Shown here: one piece after another, positions 1 through 9,165 of the stretch
Layout: each line of letters opens with the position of its first letter
How positions within the stretch are numbered: position 1 is the first letter of the stretch
From: Pyrinomonadaceae bacterium
GTDB lineage: Bacteria; Acidobacteriota; Blastocatellia; Pyrinomonadales; Pyrinomonadaceae
Length of the DNA: 64,000 bases
Assembly (NCBI GenBank): GCA_017983495.1
Contig: JAGOBH010000011.1
Span: forward strand, 1-64,000
Reading direction: 5' to 3'
The notes under the pieces: generated by a model
The model's database searches: none
What the model saw: the letters and a program-made list of their open reading frames with translations, nothing else
What the model was told of the DNA's origin: nothing
Program-made: the position numbers and the translations under genes

Positions 1-50
1 CGCCGTTTATCAGGTTCGCGGTTGCCATTTAAGTATATATTCGCTTCAAA

Positions 51-713
51 ATGAGTTTAACGGAGATAACAGATCAGCTGGACGTTTTGCGTGACAAGGT
101 ATTGCTGCTGGGCGGCAAGACCGAGGATGCGGTTCATCGCGCGATGCGTTCATTAAAAGAGCGCGACAGCGAACTTGCCCGGCGTGTTTGCGAGGACGAT
201 GAGACAATTGACCAAATGGAGCTCGAGATCGACCGTTTGACGGTGGAGATACTCGCCAGTCAGGCGATGGCCGAGCACGATCTGAGATTTGTCGTATCGG
301 TGGCAAAGATAACGCCGATCCTCGAACGCATCGCCGACCACGCGACAAGCATTGCCGAGGCGGCAATCATCCTCAATAACGAGCCGCAGATCGACAACTA
401 TATCGATTTTTCCTTAATGGCCGACATTGCGGCCGAAATGCTGCGTGAAGCGTTGAACGCTTTTACGTCCGAAGACGCACAGGCTTCGCGGCGTATTATC
501 GCCCGCGATCTTGAGGTGGACCGGGCGTACGGACGTGTTTTCGACGGCTTGATCGAAACGATGGTGCAAAACTCGGCGGCAGCAAACGGTGCGGCAAGGT
601 TGCTGTTCGTCGCCAAGCATATCGAGCGTATCGGCGACTATGTCAAGGACATCTGCGAGCTTAATGTTTACCTCACCGAAGCTGTGTTTATCAAACACAG
701 CATTGGAAAGTAG
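51..713 (+). CDS. phoU: Phosphate transport regulator PhoU
   Basis: This is a 220-residue cytoplasmic all-helical protein of the PhoU family, which links the phosphate transporter to the PhoR/PhoB two-component system and restrains phosphate uptake. The two-repeat helical-bundle architecture is visible: an early segment with LLLGGKTEDAVHRAMRSL, and a second repeat near the C-terminus containing AKHIERIGDYVKDICE, the family's acidic metal-binding E(R)xxD-type motif. Length is normal for PhoU (about 215-240). It lies 80 bp before a DUF47 protein and a PiT transporter on the same strand, so the three form a phosphate module. No PstSCAB genes are visible, but the gene is close to the left edge of the window and they may lie upstream. 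Confidence 0.9.
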   Translation: MSLTEITDQLDVLRDKVLLLGGKTEDAVHRAMRSLKERDSELARRVCEDDETIDQMELEIDRLTVEILASQAMAEHDLRFVVSVAKITPILERIADHATSIAEAAIILNNEPQIDNYIDFSLMADIAAEMLREALNAFTSEDAQASRRIIARDLEVDRAYGRVFDGLIETMVQNSAAANGAARLLFVAKHIERIGDYVKDICELNVYLTEAVFIKHSIGK

Positions 714-793
714 AGCGTGTTCGACATAAGTTCATTGTTCGAATATATTTAGGTTCTCGTTTCTAAAATAAATGTTAACGGAGACCAATTAAG

Positions 794-1411
794 ATGGCTT
801 TTAGCTTTTTGCCGAAAGAAGACCACTATTTTACGTTGTTTTCAAATATGACGGTCAAGATTCAGGAAGCAGCTGATCTGCTTGTCGAACTCATGCAAGG
901 TTCGGATGAGAATTTTGACACCCTATCAAAAAAGATCAAGAGCGTTGAGCACCAATGCGACGAGATCACGCACAGCATCACCACCAAACTCAACAAGTCT
1001 TTCATCACACCATTTGACCGCGAAGATATCTACACACTGTCAGTTGCTCTCGACGATGTCTGTGATTACATCGACGCAGCGGCTCGTGCCGTTGTCATGT
1101 ACGACATTCACGAGTCCGACGCCTTTGCTATCGAGTTCGCCGTTGTGCTGCAAAAGCAAGCGAAGGAGATCCACGGAGCCGTTTCGCACCTGAAGACCGC
1201 AAAAGGGATGGAACAGAATCTCGTCGAGATCCAGAGGCTTGAGAATGAAGCAGACGAGGTCTATTTCCGCGCTATGGCTGCACTGTTCAAGAACTCAGAT
1301 GCGGTAAAGATCATCAAGTGGAAAGAACTCTACGAGATCCTTGAAAATGGCACCGACCGTTGTGAAAGCGTTGGGAACATCATTGAGAGCATCGTTCTAA
1401 AGCACAACTAA
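794..1411 (+). CDS. DUF47 family phosphate transport accessory protein
   Basis: This 205-residue protein belongs to the DUF47 (PhoU-like, Pit accessory) family, distant relatives of PhoU that are usually encoded beside PiT transporters and are thought to modulate them. The sequence is almost entirely helical, with the typical N-terminal FLPKEDHYFTLF and the central SFITPFDREDIYTLSVALDD signature, followed by DDVCDYIDAA. The ATG has GGAG about 10 bases upstream. The gene ends 7 bp before the PiT gene, so the pair is very likely co-transcribed. The function is inferred from family and neighbourhood rather than from catalytic residues. Confidence 0.88.
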   Translation: MAFSFLPKEDHYFTLFSNMTVKIQEAADLLVELMQGSDENFDTLSKKIKSVEHQCDEITHSITTKLNKSFITPFDREDIYTLSVALDDVCDYIDAAARAVVMYDIHESDAFAIEFAVVLQKQAKEIHGAVSHLKTAKGMEQNLVEIQRLENEADEVYFRAMAALFKNSDAVKIIKWKELYEILENGTDRCESVGNIIESIVLKHN

Positions 1412-1418
1412 GGCCAAT

Positions 1419-2495
1419 ATGGACGCACAATCAGTTTCCCTTGGACTAGTTATCCTGATCATTGCCGTCGCACTGATATTCGATTATGTGAACGGGTTTC
1501 ATGATGCGGCAAACTCTATTGCGACCGTAGTCGCAACGCGCGTTCTTTCGCCTGGCGTTGCGGTTGCCTGGGCGGCATTCTTCAACTTTGTTGCTTTTAT
1601 CGTATTCGGAACTGCCGTCGCCAAGACCATCGGCGGCGACATGGTCAACATTGCGGTCATCCCACCGGGCGACCAGTTATTCGTACTGCTCGCGGCCGTC
1701 CTCGGAGCGACGATCTGGAATCTGATCACATGGTGGCTCGGGCTGCCGACATCCAGTTCGCACGCTCTGGTCGGTGCGTACGCCGGCGGCGCAATATCGT
1801 CATACATCTATTATTTTGGATTCAACAGCGTTGAGACCGTGCTCAAAGCCGAAGGCTGGATCAAGACACTCAGCTTCATCGTCCTGTCACCGCTGATCGG
1901 AATGACCCTCGGCTTTATCATGATGGTTTCGGTCTATTGGATCTTTCGCAACTTCTCGCTGCATAAGGTCGATAAGGGTTTCCGTGTAGGACAGCTTTTT
2001 TCTGCCGCAGCATACTCACTCGGCCACGGCGGCAATGACGCTCAAAAGACGATGGGAATTATCACCATCGTGCTCGTCTCGGGCGGATTTTTGCAGATGA
2101 CTGCGGCTGGCAAGCTACCTGAGATACCGCTGTGGGTAGTTCTCTCCGCACACGCCGCAATCGGTCTCGGGACACTTTCCGGCGGTTGGCGAATCGTCAA
2201 AACGATGGGTACAAAGATCGTTAAGCTCCAGCCAGTCGGTGGATTTTGTGCCGAAACGGCCGGTGCCCTGACGTTGTTCGGCGCGACGGCAGCCGGCATT
2301 CCGGTTTCGACAACGCATACGATCACCGGCTCGATCGTCGGCGTCGGATCGGCAAAGCGATTCTCCGCCGTCAAATGGGGCGTCGCGGGACGCATCGTTT
2401 GGGCATGGGTCCTGACGATTCCCGCAGCCGGCTTGATCGCAGCTTTGTCGTACGGCATTATTTTGGTGATCGAAAAGCTCCTCGGCGTGAAATAG
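1419..2495 (+). CDS. pit: PiT family inorganic phosphate transporter
   Basis: A 358-residue integral membrane protein of the PiT family (PF01384), which moves inorganic phosphate across the inner membrane by cation symport. The two duplicated family signatures are visible: FDYVNGFHDAANSIATVV near the N-terminus and SAAAYSLGHGGNDAQKTMG in the second half, each carrying the GxxDA/NDA core. PTSSSHALVGAYAGG and PVSTTHTITGSIVGVG are the matching conserved loops. About ten hydrophobic segments can be counted. It follows the DUF47 gene by 7 bp. Its 3' end lies 4 bp from the converging DUF318 permease gene, with no hairpin terminator in the gap. The transported ion could differ, but phosphate is the usual substrate and fits the PhoU neighbour. 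Confidence 0.93.
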   Translation: MDAQSVSLGLVILIIAVALIFDYVNGFHDAANSIATVVATRVLSPGVAVAWAAFFNFVAFIVFGTAVAKTIGGDMVNIAVIPPGDQLFVLLAAVLGATIWNLITWWLGLPTSSSHALVGAYAGGAISSYIYYFGFNSVETVLKAEGWIKTLSFIVLSPLIGMTLGFIMMVSVYWIFRNFSLHKVDKGFRVGQLFSAAAYSLGHGGNDAQKTMGIITIVLVSGGFLQMTAAGKLPEIPLWVVLSAHAAIGLGTLSGGWRIVKTMGTKIVKLQPVGGFCAETAGALTLFGATAAGIPVSTTHTITGSIVGVGSAKRFSAVKWGVAGRIVWAWVLTIPAAGLIAALSYGIILVIEKLLGVK

Positions 2496-2499
2496 TGCT

Positions 2500-3477
2500 T
2501 CACAATATCCAATTGAAAAGATAACCCGAGAAGATAATACAAACCGTGACGATTCCGAAAAAGATGGCGATCAATTTGATCGTCATCACTTTTTTGAGCA
2601 GCATCGCTTCGGGGATCGATAACCCAACGACAGCCATCATGAAAGCAAGCGAGGTCCCGATCGGGATGCCCTTACTCACGAAGACTTGAATAACGGGAAC
2701 GATGCCTGTTGCATTCGCGTACATCGGAACGCCAATTATTACCGCCAGCGGAACGGCATACCACGTGTCTTTGCCGATGTATGCCTCAAAGAAACCCTCC
2801 GGAATATAACCGTGCATCGCCGCTCCGATGGCGATACCGATGAGTATGTAAGGCGTCACACTCTTTACGATGCCAAGCGCCTCTCGGGCGACTTCCGGAA
2901 GACGCTGAACAAATGTCTTGTGCTCAGCAATAAAGCCTTTGCGGTCGGCTTCGGCCTCTTCCCAGAGTTTATGCATCCAATCCGTCAACAGATGTTCGAG
3001 CTTCAGTCGGTCCATTATTATGCCGCTGACCACACCGAGTGTTATCCCTGTCACGACATAAATAACTGTAGTTTTTAGCCCAAATGAACCGAGCAGCACA
3101 GCGACAGCGACCTCATTCACAAGCGGCGATGTCACCAGGAACGCAAACGTGACGCCTAGCGGAATACCGCCGCGAACAAATCCGATAAATAGCGGCACCG
3201 ACGAACATGAACAAAACGGGGTCGCGGCTCCGAACGACGAGGCCAGCAGATATTCGCCGCCGTAAAGCTTGTTTCGAGAAAGGAATGAGCGGATACGTTC
3301 GATCGGGAAGTAGGCATTGACGATACCCATCACGAACGTGATCAGAAAAAGTAGGATTATGATCTTTATCGTGTCATAGACAAAGAAATTGAGCGCGTCG
3401 CCGAGGTGTGTGCCCTTTTCGATACCGACAAGGCTATAGATCAGCCAGTCCGCGAATGATTGCACCCAGTCGAACAT
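2500..3477 (-). CDS. DUF318/ArsP-like permease
   Basis: A 325-residue polytopic inner-membrane protein of the permease family PF03773 (DUF318; includes ArsP organoarsenical exporters and the SO_0444 type). The signature TPFCSCSSVPLFIGFVRGG in the first third is diagnostic, with its paired cysteines; a second conserved block is GVPMYANATGIVPVI. Eight or so hydrophobic helices flank a charged loop near the middle (LWEEAEADRKGF). It is the last gene of a six-gene minus-strand run and starts 3 bp after a small CxxC thioredoxin, a combination common in this family that suggests thiol-linked metal, metalloid or sulfur export. The substrate cannot be told from sequence. Confidence 0.85.
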   Translation of the reverse strand: MFDWVQSFADWLIYSLVGIEKGTHLGDALNFFVYDTIKIIILLFLITFVMGIVNAYFPIERIRSFLSRNKLYGGEYLLASSFGAATPFCSCSSVPLFIGFVRGGIPLGVTFAFLVTSPLVNEVAVAVLLGSFGLKTTVIYVVTGITLGVVSGIIMDRLKLEHLLTDWMHKLWEEAEADRKGFIAEHKTFVQRLPEVAREALGIVKSVTPYILIGIAIGAAMHGYIPEGFFEAYIGKDTWYAVPLAVIIGVPMYANATGIVPVIQVFVSKGIPIGTSLAFMMAVVGLSIPEAMLLKKVMTIKLIAIFFGIVTVCIIFSGYLFNWIL

Positions 3478-3480
3478 TGC

Positions 3481-3714
3481 CTAAGCCAACATCGCCTTTA
3501 TATCTTCCTTTGACGGCACTTTTCCCGCCATCTTGACTACGCCGTCGACCACGACCGCCGGCGTCGACATAATGTCGTACTCCATTATCTTATGGATGTC
3601 CTCGACCTTCTCAATATCGGCGTCGATACCCATATCACCAAGCGTTTCACGAATGACCGCTTCCGTTAGTTTGCATTTGGCACATCCTGTGCCCAGTATT
3701 TTTATCGTTTTCAT
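3481..3714 (-). CDS. Small thioredoxin-fold redox protein
   Basis: A 77-residue thioredoxin-fold protein of the small redox-active disulfide type (thioredoxin_3 family, PF13192). It opens with a beta strand and the active site GTGCAKCKLT, a CxxC motif, and has the cis-proline region in STPAVVVDGVVKMAGKVPS. There is no signal peptide, so it should act in the cytoplasm. It sits 3 bp before the DUF318 permease and 15 bp after the OsmC gene, so translation is likely coupled within the operon. Such proteins usually accompany DUF318 permeases and are thought to reduce or hand over a thiol-bound substrate; that role is inferred. Confidence 0.87.
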   Translation of the reverse strand: MKTIKILGTGCAKCKLTEAVIRETLGDMGIDADIEKVEDIHKIMEYDIMSTPAVVVDGVVKMAGKVPSKEDIKAMLA

Positions 3715-3729
3715 TTCTTTACACTACAC

Positions 3730-4158
3730 CTAAGTCGCTTTCGTTGAAGTGCGCCTCATCACACCTGTGAGGATCGTACCCGGAGCGACGGTATTGAAAA
3801 CCGTGCCGAATTTCTTCACATTGTCGTGAAGCAGTTCCAGCCGATGGTCCGGCTCGTCAGTGTCTACAAGTATCTCGTAGGTGATCGATTCCATCTTGGG
3901 TGGAATATCCTGTCTAACGCCCTCGATACGAACAGTCACACCACGGAGCGAAAACTTGAGTATCGGCGTCACTCGTTCGATACCTTTGATCATGCATGCC
4001 GTGATGGCCGCGAGCAGTAGCTCCGCGGGGTTAAATGCGTCGGAATTCCCTTTCAAGTCCGTATCGAGGCGTATCTCGGCAGATTTGCAGCGTGCTAGAC
4101 TGCCATGTTCGTCGACACGAGCAGACTCGACGTAAAACTGCATTTTGCCCATATTCAC
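3730..4158 (-). CDS. OsmC family protein
   Basis: A 142-residue member of the OsmC/Ohr superfamily (PF02566), cytoplasmic proteins that reduce organic hydroperoxides with a pair of cysteines or act in persulfide chemistry. The N-terminal strand with ESARVDEHG and the long central helix with NPAELLLAAITACMIKGIERV are typical, and the first catalytic-type cysteine is in ITACM. The second cysteine expected in the C-terminal half is not obvious here (the region reads GTVFNTVAPGTILTG), so it may belong to a one-cysteine subgroup with another role. Its start overlaps the end of the ABC ATPase gene by 4 bp, which argues for translational coupling. Confidence 0.82.
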   Translation of the reverse strand: MNMGKMQFYVESARVDEHGSLARCKSAEIRLDTDLKGNSDAFNPAELLLAAITACMIKGIERVTPILKFSLRGVTVRIEGVRQDIPPKMESITYEILVDTDEPDHRLELLHDNVKKFGTVFNTVAPGTILTGVMRRTSTKAT

Positions 4159-4958
4159 ATCCTTTTCACCGAATCCTCCGATTTCGCATTTTCAGCCAAA
4201 ATGCTCATCTTTTTGCGGTGATCTTCTTTACTTATTTCTGCAATATTTCCGTCCTGGATCAATAATATTCGATCAGCAGCCTGTGCCAGACGATCGTCGT
4301 GCGTGATCATGACGAATGCTACCCCGCTCTCCCGGTTCATCTCGCGCATCATTTCAAAAACTTCAGCACCGGACTGGCTGTCGAGATTTCCCGTCGGCTC
4401 GTCGGCGAGTACTATCTTTGGCGAATTCGCCAGTGCTCTGACAATTGCACAACGCTGATTCTGCCCTCCGCTCATTTCATCCGGATGCTTATTGGTTTGG
4501 TCGCCTAAGCCGACCCGCTTGAGCAATCCCAAAACCATATCGCGTTCTTCGTCCGAGGCCTCGCCTTTACGGATCGCTATCGGCATCAGGGCATTTTCAA
4601 GGCATGTAAATTCATCAAGCAGGTAGTGTGCCTGAAAAATGAAGCCGACCTCATCGCTTCTGAGGCGGGCCAAGCCATCTTGGTCCAAAGTCGAAATGTC
4701 CACACCATTGACTAATACCGTGCCTCCCGTAGGAACATCCAGCGCACCAAGGATATTGAGCAACGTAGATTTGCCGCTGCCTGACTGGCCAACGATCGCC
4801 ACAAATTCACGTGCCCGGATCTCGATGTCTAGACCGAAAAGCACCGGCACGTCGATCTTGCCGAAGTATGTTTTCTTTAGCCCGCGCGTTTCGATAACAA
4901 TGGGCAGTTCGGCCTTTGATCGCTCGCCTGTTATCTGTGTGCTGGATGAGCTACTCAT
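4155..4958 (-). CDS. ABC transporter ATPase, LolD/MacB type
   Basis: A 267-residue ABC ATPase of the MacB/LolD/FtsE group, which powers permeases that push substrates or lipoproteins outward instead of importing them. Visible motifs are Walker A GQSGSGKST, the ABC signature MSGGQNQRCAIVRALA (a variant in which QN replaces the more usual QQ/EQ), Walker B KIVLADEPTGNLD and the switch histidine in VMITHDD. The first 20 residues (Ser/Thr-rich) precede the fold and may be an extension. It lies 11 bp after the cognate permease gene and overlaps OsmC by 4 bp, so it is the third gene of a six-gene operon. Confidence 0.92.
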   Translation of the reverse strand: MSSSSSTQITGERSKAELPIVIETRGLKKTYFGKIDVPVLFGLDIEIRAREFVAIVGQSGSGKSTLLNILGALDVPTGGTVLVNGVDISTLDQDGLARLRSDEVGFIFQAHYLLDEFTCLENALMPIAIRKGEASDEERDMVLGLLKRVGLGDQTNKHPDEMSGGQNQRCAIVRALANSPKIVLADEPTGNLDSQSGAEVFEMMREMNRESGVAFVMITHDDRLAQAADRILLIQDGNIAEISKEDHRKKMSILAENAKSEDSVKRM

Positions 4959-4969
4959 TTTCCTTTGTC

Positions 4970-6232
4970 TTATCGCATCACATCGACCGGATTGAGTTTG
5001 GCCGCCCGCCGTGCCGGCAGGACTGCGGCGATCACGGTCGTGATGATCGCGGCCAGCATAGCCAGTCCGATATACAACGGAATGATCTTTACCGGAAATA
5101 GTGCCAGCGGTTCCTGGCCGGCCGTCGCCGCCCTGGTAGGCAAGCTGATCAGATAAGCTATCGTCGTGCCCAACACCGCTCCGACCGAACTGCCGATGAT
5201 AGCGACACCCAATCCCTGAAACACGAAAACTGTCGAAATTTGAGATTGCCGGGCTCCCATGCTCTTTAGGATCCCGATCTGAGCGGATTTCTGAAGTACC
5301 GAAACGATAAGAACCGAGGCGATCGCAAACGCGGATGCGATCAGGCTAAACGCTGATATCAAATACGCCGATATACCCATCATCTGCATATTAGTCAGAT
5401 TGCGGGAATAGTCGCGGGTCCATGGCCGAGCTTCATATTTTGTTAACGCCATAATCGTGTTCGATAGCTCTTCCACCTCGTAAATTTCATTTACCTTAAG
5501 GTAGATGATGTTCACCGACGTACCGAGACCAAAAAGACTCTGTGCATTACGAAGAGTTACATAGGCACTTCCCCGGCCCTGACCTCGATTATAGATCCCG
5601 GCAATTGTGAATGAATCGGCTTGATTTGAGCTTGATGTGAGTCTTATTCGTTCGCCGACGGTGACATTCAGATCGCTTGCAAGTTCCGTATCAATGACGA
5701 TCTCATCGCTGCCTAGGTTTTTGTATCTCCCCATCACGAGATCCTTGGTGATCGGCGTAATTACATCCAATAGCTCAGGATCGGCCCCAACCACCGAAAC
5801 ACCTATCGGATTTGCACCCTTTGAGGCAAACCCCTGACCATTTACAACCGGAGCGACTCCGCTAACATTAGGTAAGCCTCGAAGCATAGTCACCACTTCG
5901 TCCCAGTTGTCGATGAACTTCAGTTGGGACGCGGATACCTCAATTCGGCTTGATGTTGGGCTTTCGGGTATCACAAGAGGTTTCGGCTTTGGATCTTCGA
6001 CCTGCACCGTTACGTGGGGGATCGACTCTGTTAAAAGCACAGACATCATGTTCTGCAGCCCGAAGATCAGGGAAGTGATAAAGATAACGATTATGACACC
6101 CGTTGCGACGGCGCTTATCGTCAAAACTGTCTGCAAACCTCCTGACAACAAATGTCGGACCGCGAGGCGTAACTCGAAACGGTATGACTTTGGGACCAGG
6201 GCCGAAATGAGTAGGTCGCCGAATGGTCTCAT
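4970..6232 (-). CDS. ABC transporter permease, FtsX/MacB type
   Basis: A 420-residue inner-membrane permease with the MacB topology: one N-terminal helix (about residues 33-60), a large periplasmic domain of the MacB_PCD type (about 65-270), then three C-terminal helices of an FtsX domain (about 285-410). The FtsX region carries KSAQIGILKSMGARQSQI, and the protein ends with the conserved PARRAAKLNPVDVMR, typical of LolC/MacB/DevC permeases. It is separated by 6 bp from the upstream adaptor gene and 11 bp from the downstream ATPase gene, making a complete tripartite exporter apart from an outer-membrane channel, which is not encoded here. Confidence 0.92.
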   Translation of the reverse strand: MRPFGDLLISALVPKSYRFELRLAVRHLLSGGLQTVLTISAVATGVIIVIFITSLIFGLQNMMSVLLTESIPHVTVQVEDPKPKPLVIPESPTSSRIEVSASQLKFIDNWDEVVTMLRGLPNVSGVAPVVNGQGFASKGANPIGVSVVGADPELLDVITPITKDLVMGRYKNLGSDEIVIDTELASDLNVTVGERIRLTSSSNQADSFTIAGIYNRGQGRGSAYVTLRNAQSLFGLGTSVNIIYLKVNEIYEVEELSNTIMALTKYEARPWTRDYSRNLTNMQMMGISAYLISAFSLIASAFAIASVLIVSVLQKSAQIGILKSMGARQSQISTVFVFQGLGVAIIGSSVGAVLGTTIAYLISLPTRAATAGQEPLALFPVKIIPLYIGLAMLAAIITTVIAAVLPARRAAKLNPVDVMR

Positions 6233-6238
6233 AACAGA

Positions 6239-7726
6239 TCACCTCGCCTGCACACGGTCTCCAACCTTTATATTTGTGGGCACTGCGATAATTCGATCTT
6301 CAGCTTCAAGTCCGGAGATCACCGGCACGCCGTCCTTTGTTGGCAGGCGTGTAACTACCGGCTTCTGTGCAGCCTTACCGTCGACAATTATGAAAACCAT
6401 CGTTTCGTCGCCGACCCTCACAGGAGCGGTCTGGGGAATCATCAAACGGCTGACGCTTTTTGCCGTAATAATATTTACGTTGATCGTCTGGCCCGGCCTA
6501 AGCCAGTCAGGCGGGTTGTCGGGAATCACCGTGATCGTGATCGTGCCGCGAACCGCGTCGACCGCTGCCCCGAGTTCGGAAACAATTCCGCGAAAGCTAT
6601 TCTCTGAAAACGGATCAGACGAGATAACCGCCTCTTGTCCGACTTTCAAAGCGGAAAGATTGCTTTCATCGACATCGATGCGAATTTCAGGTTCCACGCT
6701 TATCAACGTAAGCACTCCGAGATTGCCAACGGACTGACCGGCCTCTGCGTTGATCTTTGTAACGGTTCCGGCAAATGGGGCGGTGACTGAGGCATTTCCA
6801 GCCTGCTCTTCGGCAACACTTAGGGCCCGCTCCGTTTCCGCTACGCGACTCTGGGCGACCTCGATGTCTTCCGCCCTTGCTCCGCCTTGGATCGTGCGAA
6901 GCCGCGACTGCAACACTCGAACATTGGCTTCCAACGACTTGAGACTCGACTGGGCAGAGCGAACATTGGCCCGTGATACCTCGATCGCTTGCTTTTGCGC
7001 TTCAACTCGTTTTTCGGCAACCTTTAGAATGTTCAGATCACGATCATATTCAGAACGAGAAATGTCGCCGCTTTTAACCAGGGAACTGCTTCGCTCGAGT
7101 TCCTTTGCTGCCAGTTCGTTTTCAGATATGAGTTGTTCAAGTATTGATCTGCCTTGATTGACGCTCTTTTCAGTCTGGGTGATAACTGATCGCTGCTGTT
7201 CTACTTGAGCGATCGCTTGATTGACCTGCTCCGCCGCGGCATTGATATCGGAGCCTAAGGCATCCCGCGACACTTGAGCTAATTGGGCTCGAGCGGTACT
7301 AACAGCGGATCGGGCCTGCGAGATCTGTGCTTCGGCCACGTCATTTTTTATTAGAGCCAATTGCTGGCCGCGAACTACGCTGTCACCTTCTTTCACATAG
7401 AGTTTATTGACGATTCCTTGTAGTTGGGCCCCGATATTCGATTCGGTCTCGCCACCGACTATTCCGCTGGCAGTGATCGTCTCGGTAATGGTCGCCGATT
7501 TTGGTTCCACCAAGTCAACGGTTTTTGGCCGCCGGATAAACCAAACCGCTACGACAACGATCAGAACAAGTGCCCCAAGGACTCCGAACCTGATGATCCA
7601 TTTCTGACGATTCTCAGATTTTTCACTTTGGTCGTTTTGATCGGCCTGGGGTTCCGGGACAGAGCGCGGGGAATCTTCCGCTGACTCTCTGCGAATATCG
7701 TCGCCGGTTATGTGAATTTCAGTCAT
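6239..7726 (-). CDS. HlyD-type periplasmic adaptor of an ABC exporter
   Basis: A membrane-fusion protein of about 495 residues. After a charged cytoplasmic stretch, one transmembrane helix (FGVLGALVLIVVVAVWFI) anchors it. Then come a biotinyl-lipoyl-like half (GIVGGETESNIGAQLQGIV), a very long coiled-coil hairpin rich in Ala, Gln and Glu (about residues 125-300), the second lipoyl half (SVTAPFAGTVTKINAEAGQ), and a beta-barrel with membrane-proximal domain. I place the start at the ATG of MTEIHITGDD; an upstream TTG at 7756 would add ten residues but has weaker support. As the first gene of the operon it should dock the MacB-type permease to an outer-membrane channel encoded elsewhere. Confidence 0.9.
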   Translation of the reverse strand: MTEIHITGDDIRRESAEDSPRSVPEPQADQNDQSEKSENRQKWIIRFGVLGALVLIVVVAVWFIRRPKTVDLVEPKSATITETITASGIVGGETESNIGAQLQGIVNKLYVKEGDSVVRGQQLALIKNDVAEAQISQARSAVSTARAQLAQVSRDALGSDINAAAEQVNQAIAQVEQQRSVITQTEKSVNQGRSILEQLISENELAAKELERSSSLVKSGDISRSEYDRDLNILKVAEKRVEAQKQAIEVSRANVRSAQSSLKSLEANVRVLQSRLRTIQGGARAEDIEVAQSRVAETERALSVAEEQAGNASVTAPFAGTVTKINAEAGQSVGNLGVLTLISVEPEIRIDVDESNLSALKVGQEAVISSDPFSENSFRGIVSELGAAVDAVRGTITITVIPDNPPDWLRPGQTINVNIITAKSVSRLMIPQTAPVRVGDETMVFIIVDGKAAQKPVVTRLPTKDGVPVISGLEAEDRIIAVPTNIKVGDRVQAR

Positions 7727-7967
7727 TCGACTCTGTAAGGCATCAACACACCGCAAAATCTAATGTATTCCGTCCAGTCCGGGAAAAGATGTTTGCATCA
7801 ATTCTCATCCGATCGGGAATCCCTCATAGCTTACATTATGTCCGGCGGACTCGTCCGTCAGTGCGCCTCATCACATATGCAAATATGCATCGACTCGAAA
7901 TCTTCAATATGAGATCACGCTTGCCTTAACACATCCGAAGTGACATCATTTTTCTTTGGAGGAAACG

Positions 7968-9080
7968 ATGTCAGCAGTTCTTGAAAAGGCGCAAATACTC
8001 GAAGATTATCTGACCATGCCGGACGAGGAGGTCCACGAACGGATCGAACTCGCACGTGCGGAATTGGGCAAGCGAGTCGTGATCCTTGGCCATCATTACC
8101 AGCGTGACGACGTGATCCGCCACGCGGACCTGACCGGCGACAGCTATCAGCTTTCGGTAATGGCTTCGCAGACCGACGCCGAGTACATCGTTTTCTGCGG
8201 CGTTCATTTTATGGCCGAATCGGCCGATATTCTCGGCAAGCCTCAGCAGCGGGTCATCCTGCCCGACCTCGGTGCCGGTTGTTCGATGGCGGACATGGCG
8301 ACGATCGAACAGGTCGAAGACGCTTGGGAACAGCTGCGTGAGATCGGCGTGCTGGACGAAAAGGTCGCCCCGATCACTTACATGAACTCGAGCGCCCAGA
8401 TCAAAGCCTTTTGCGGCCGGAACGAGGGCGTCGTCTGCACCTCGTCGAACGCGATCCCGCTCTTTGATATTTATCTGAAAGAGTTCGACAAGATGTTCTT
8501 CTTCCCCGATCAGCATCTCGGCCGCAACACCGGTGCAAAATTCGGCATTCCTCTCGATAAGATGGTTCTATGGAATCCGCACGAAGAACTCGGCGGAAAT
8601 ACCGAGGAGCAGCTTCGCCAAAGCAAACTTATTCTGTGGCGTGGACATTGCTCGGTACATGGCCGGTTCAAACCGTGGCATGTCGATCAGATCCGTGCCA
8701 AGGTCCCGGGCGTACAGGTGCTCGTCCATCCCGAATGCACCCGCGAGGTCGTCGAGATGAGCGACCTTAACGGTTCTACGTCATTTATTATCAAGACCGT
8801 CGAAAACTCGCCGGCCGGTTCGAAATGGGCAATTGGAACGGAGGTAAATCTCGTCAATCGCCTGCAGGACCGTTTTCCTGACAAAGAGATCCATCTGCTC
8901 GCACCGGACCTGTGCATGTGCGCCACGATGTACCGCATTGCCCCGCAAAATCTTGCATGGGTACTCGAAAACCTCGTTGAGGACATCGTCGTCAACGAGA
9001 TCGTCGTTGACGATGAGACCAAACATTTCGCCAACATCGCTCTCCAGCGGATGATCGATTTTACGGAGAAAAAGAATTAG
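7968..9080 (+). CDS. nadA: Quinolinate synthase A
   Basis: NadA condenses iminoaspartate with dihydroxyacetone phosphate to quinolinate, the second step of de novo NAD synthesis, using an oxygen-sensitive [4Fe-4S] cluster. Signatures include VILGHHYQRDDVIRHADLTG, FCGVHFMAESADIL and GAGCSMADMA. Candidate cluster cysteines lie in FCGVHF, VCTSSNA and the C-terminal DLCMCATM. At 370 residues it is of the long NadA type. The ATG at 7968 is chosen because GGAGG lies 5 bases upstream; an in-frame TTG at 7956 overlaps that ribosome binding site and is unlikely. nadB and nadC are not adjacent. The 241-bp divergent gap to the exporter operon must hold both promoters, but I saw no clear operator. Confidence 0.95.
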   Translation: MSAVLEKAQILEDYLTMPDEEVHERIELARAELGKRVVILGHHYQRDDVIRHADLTGDSYQLSVMASQTDAEYIVFCGVHFMAESADILGKPQQRVILPDLGAGCSMADMATIEQVEDAWEQLREIGVLDEKVAPITYMNSSAQIKAFCGRNEGVVCTSSNAIPLFDIYLKEFDKMFFFPDQHLGRNTGAKFGIPLDKMVLWNPHEELGGNTEEQLRQSKLILWRGHCSVHGRFKPWHVDQIRAKVPGVQVLVHPECTREVVEMSDLNGSTSFIIKTVENSPAGSKWAIGTEVNLVNRLQDRFPDKEIHLLAPDLCMCATMYRIAPQNLAWVLENLVEDIVVNEIVVDDETKHFANIALQRMIDFTEKKN

Positions 9081-9165
9081 CCACCAACAAACACGAATCG
9101 ACAGAAACGCAGAACGTACGGTTTGTTCGCGTCTGGTTGTCCCTATTCGTGACTAGATCTTACCT

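Noticed and set aside
3748..7875. An identical 16-base string at 3748-3763 (inside the OsmC gene) and 7860-7875 (intergenic).
   Set aside because: About half a chance match of this length is expected in 64 kb, and flanks do not match; no sign of a repeat family.
9081..9165. Degenerate inverted repeat (CACGAAT...ATTCGTG) between nadA and the ferredoxin gene, considered as a terminator.
   Set aside because: Only about seven perfect pairs, a long spacer and no T tract.
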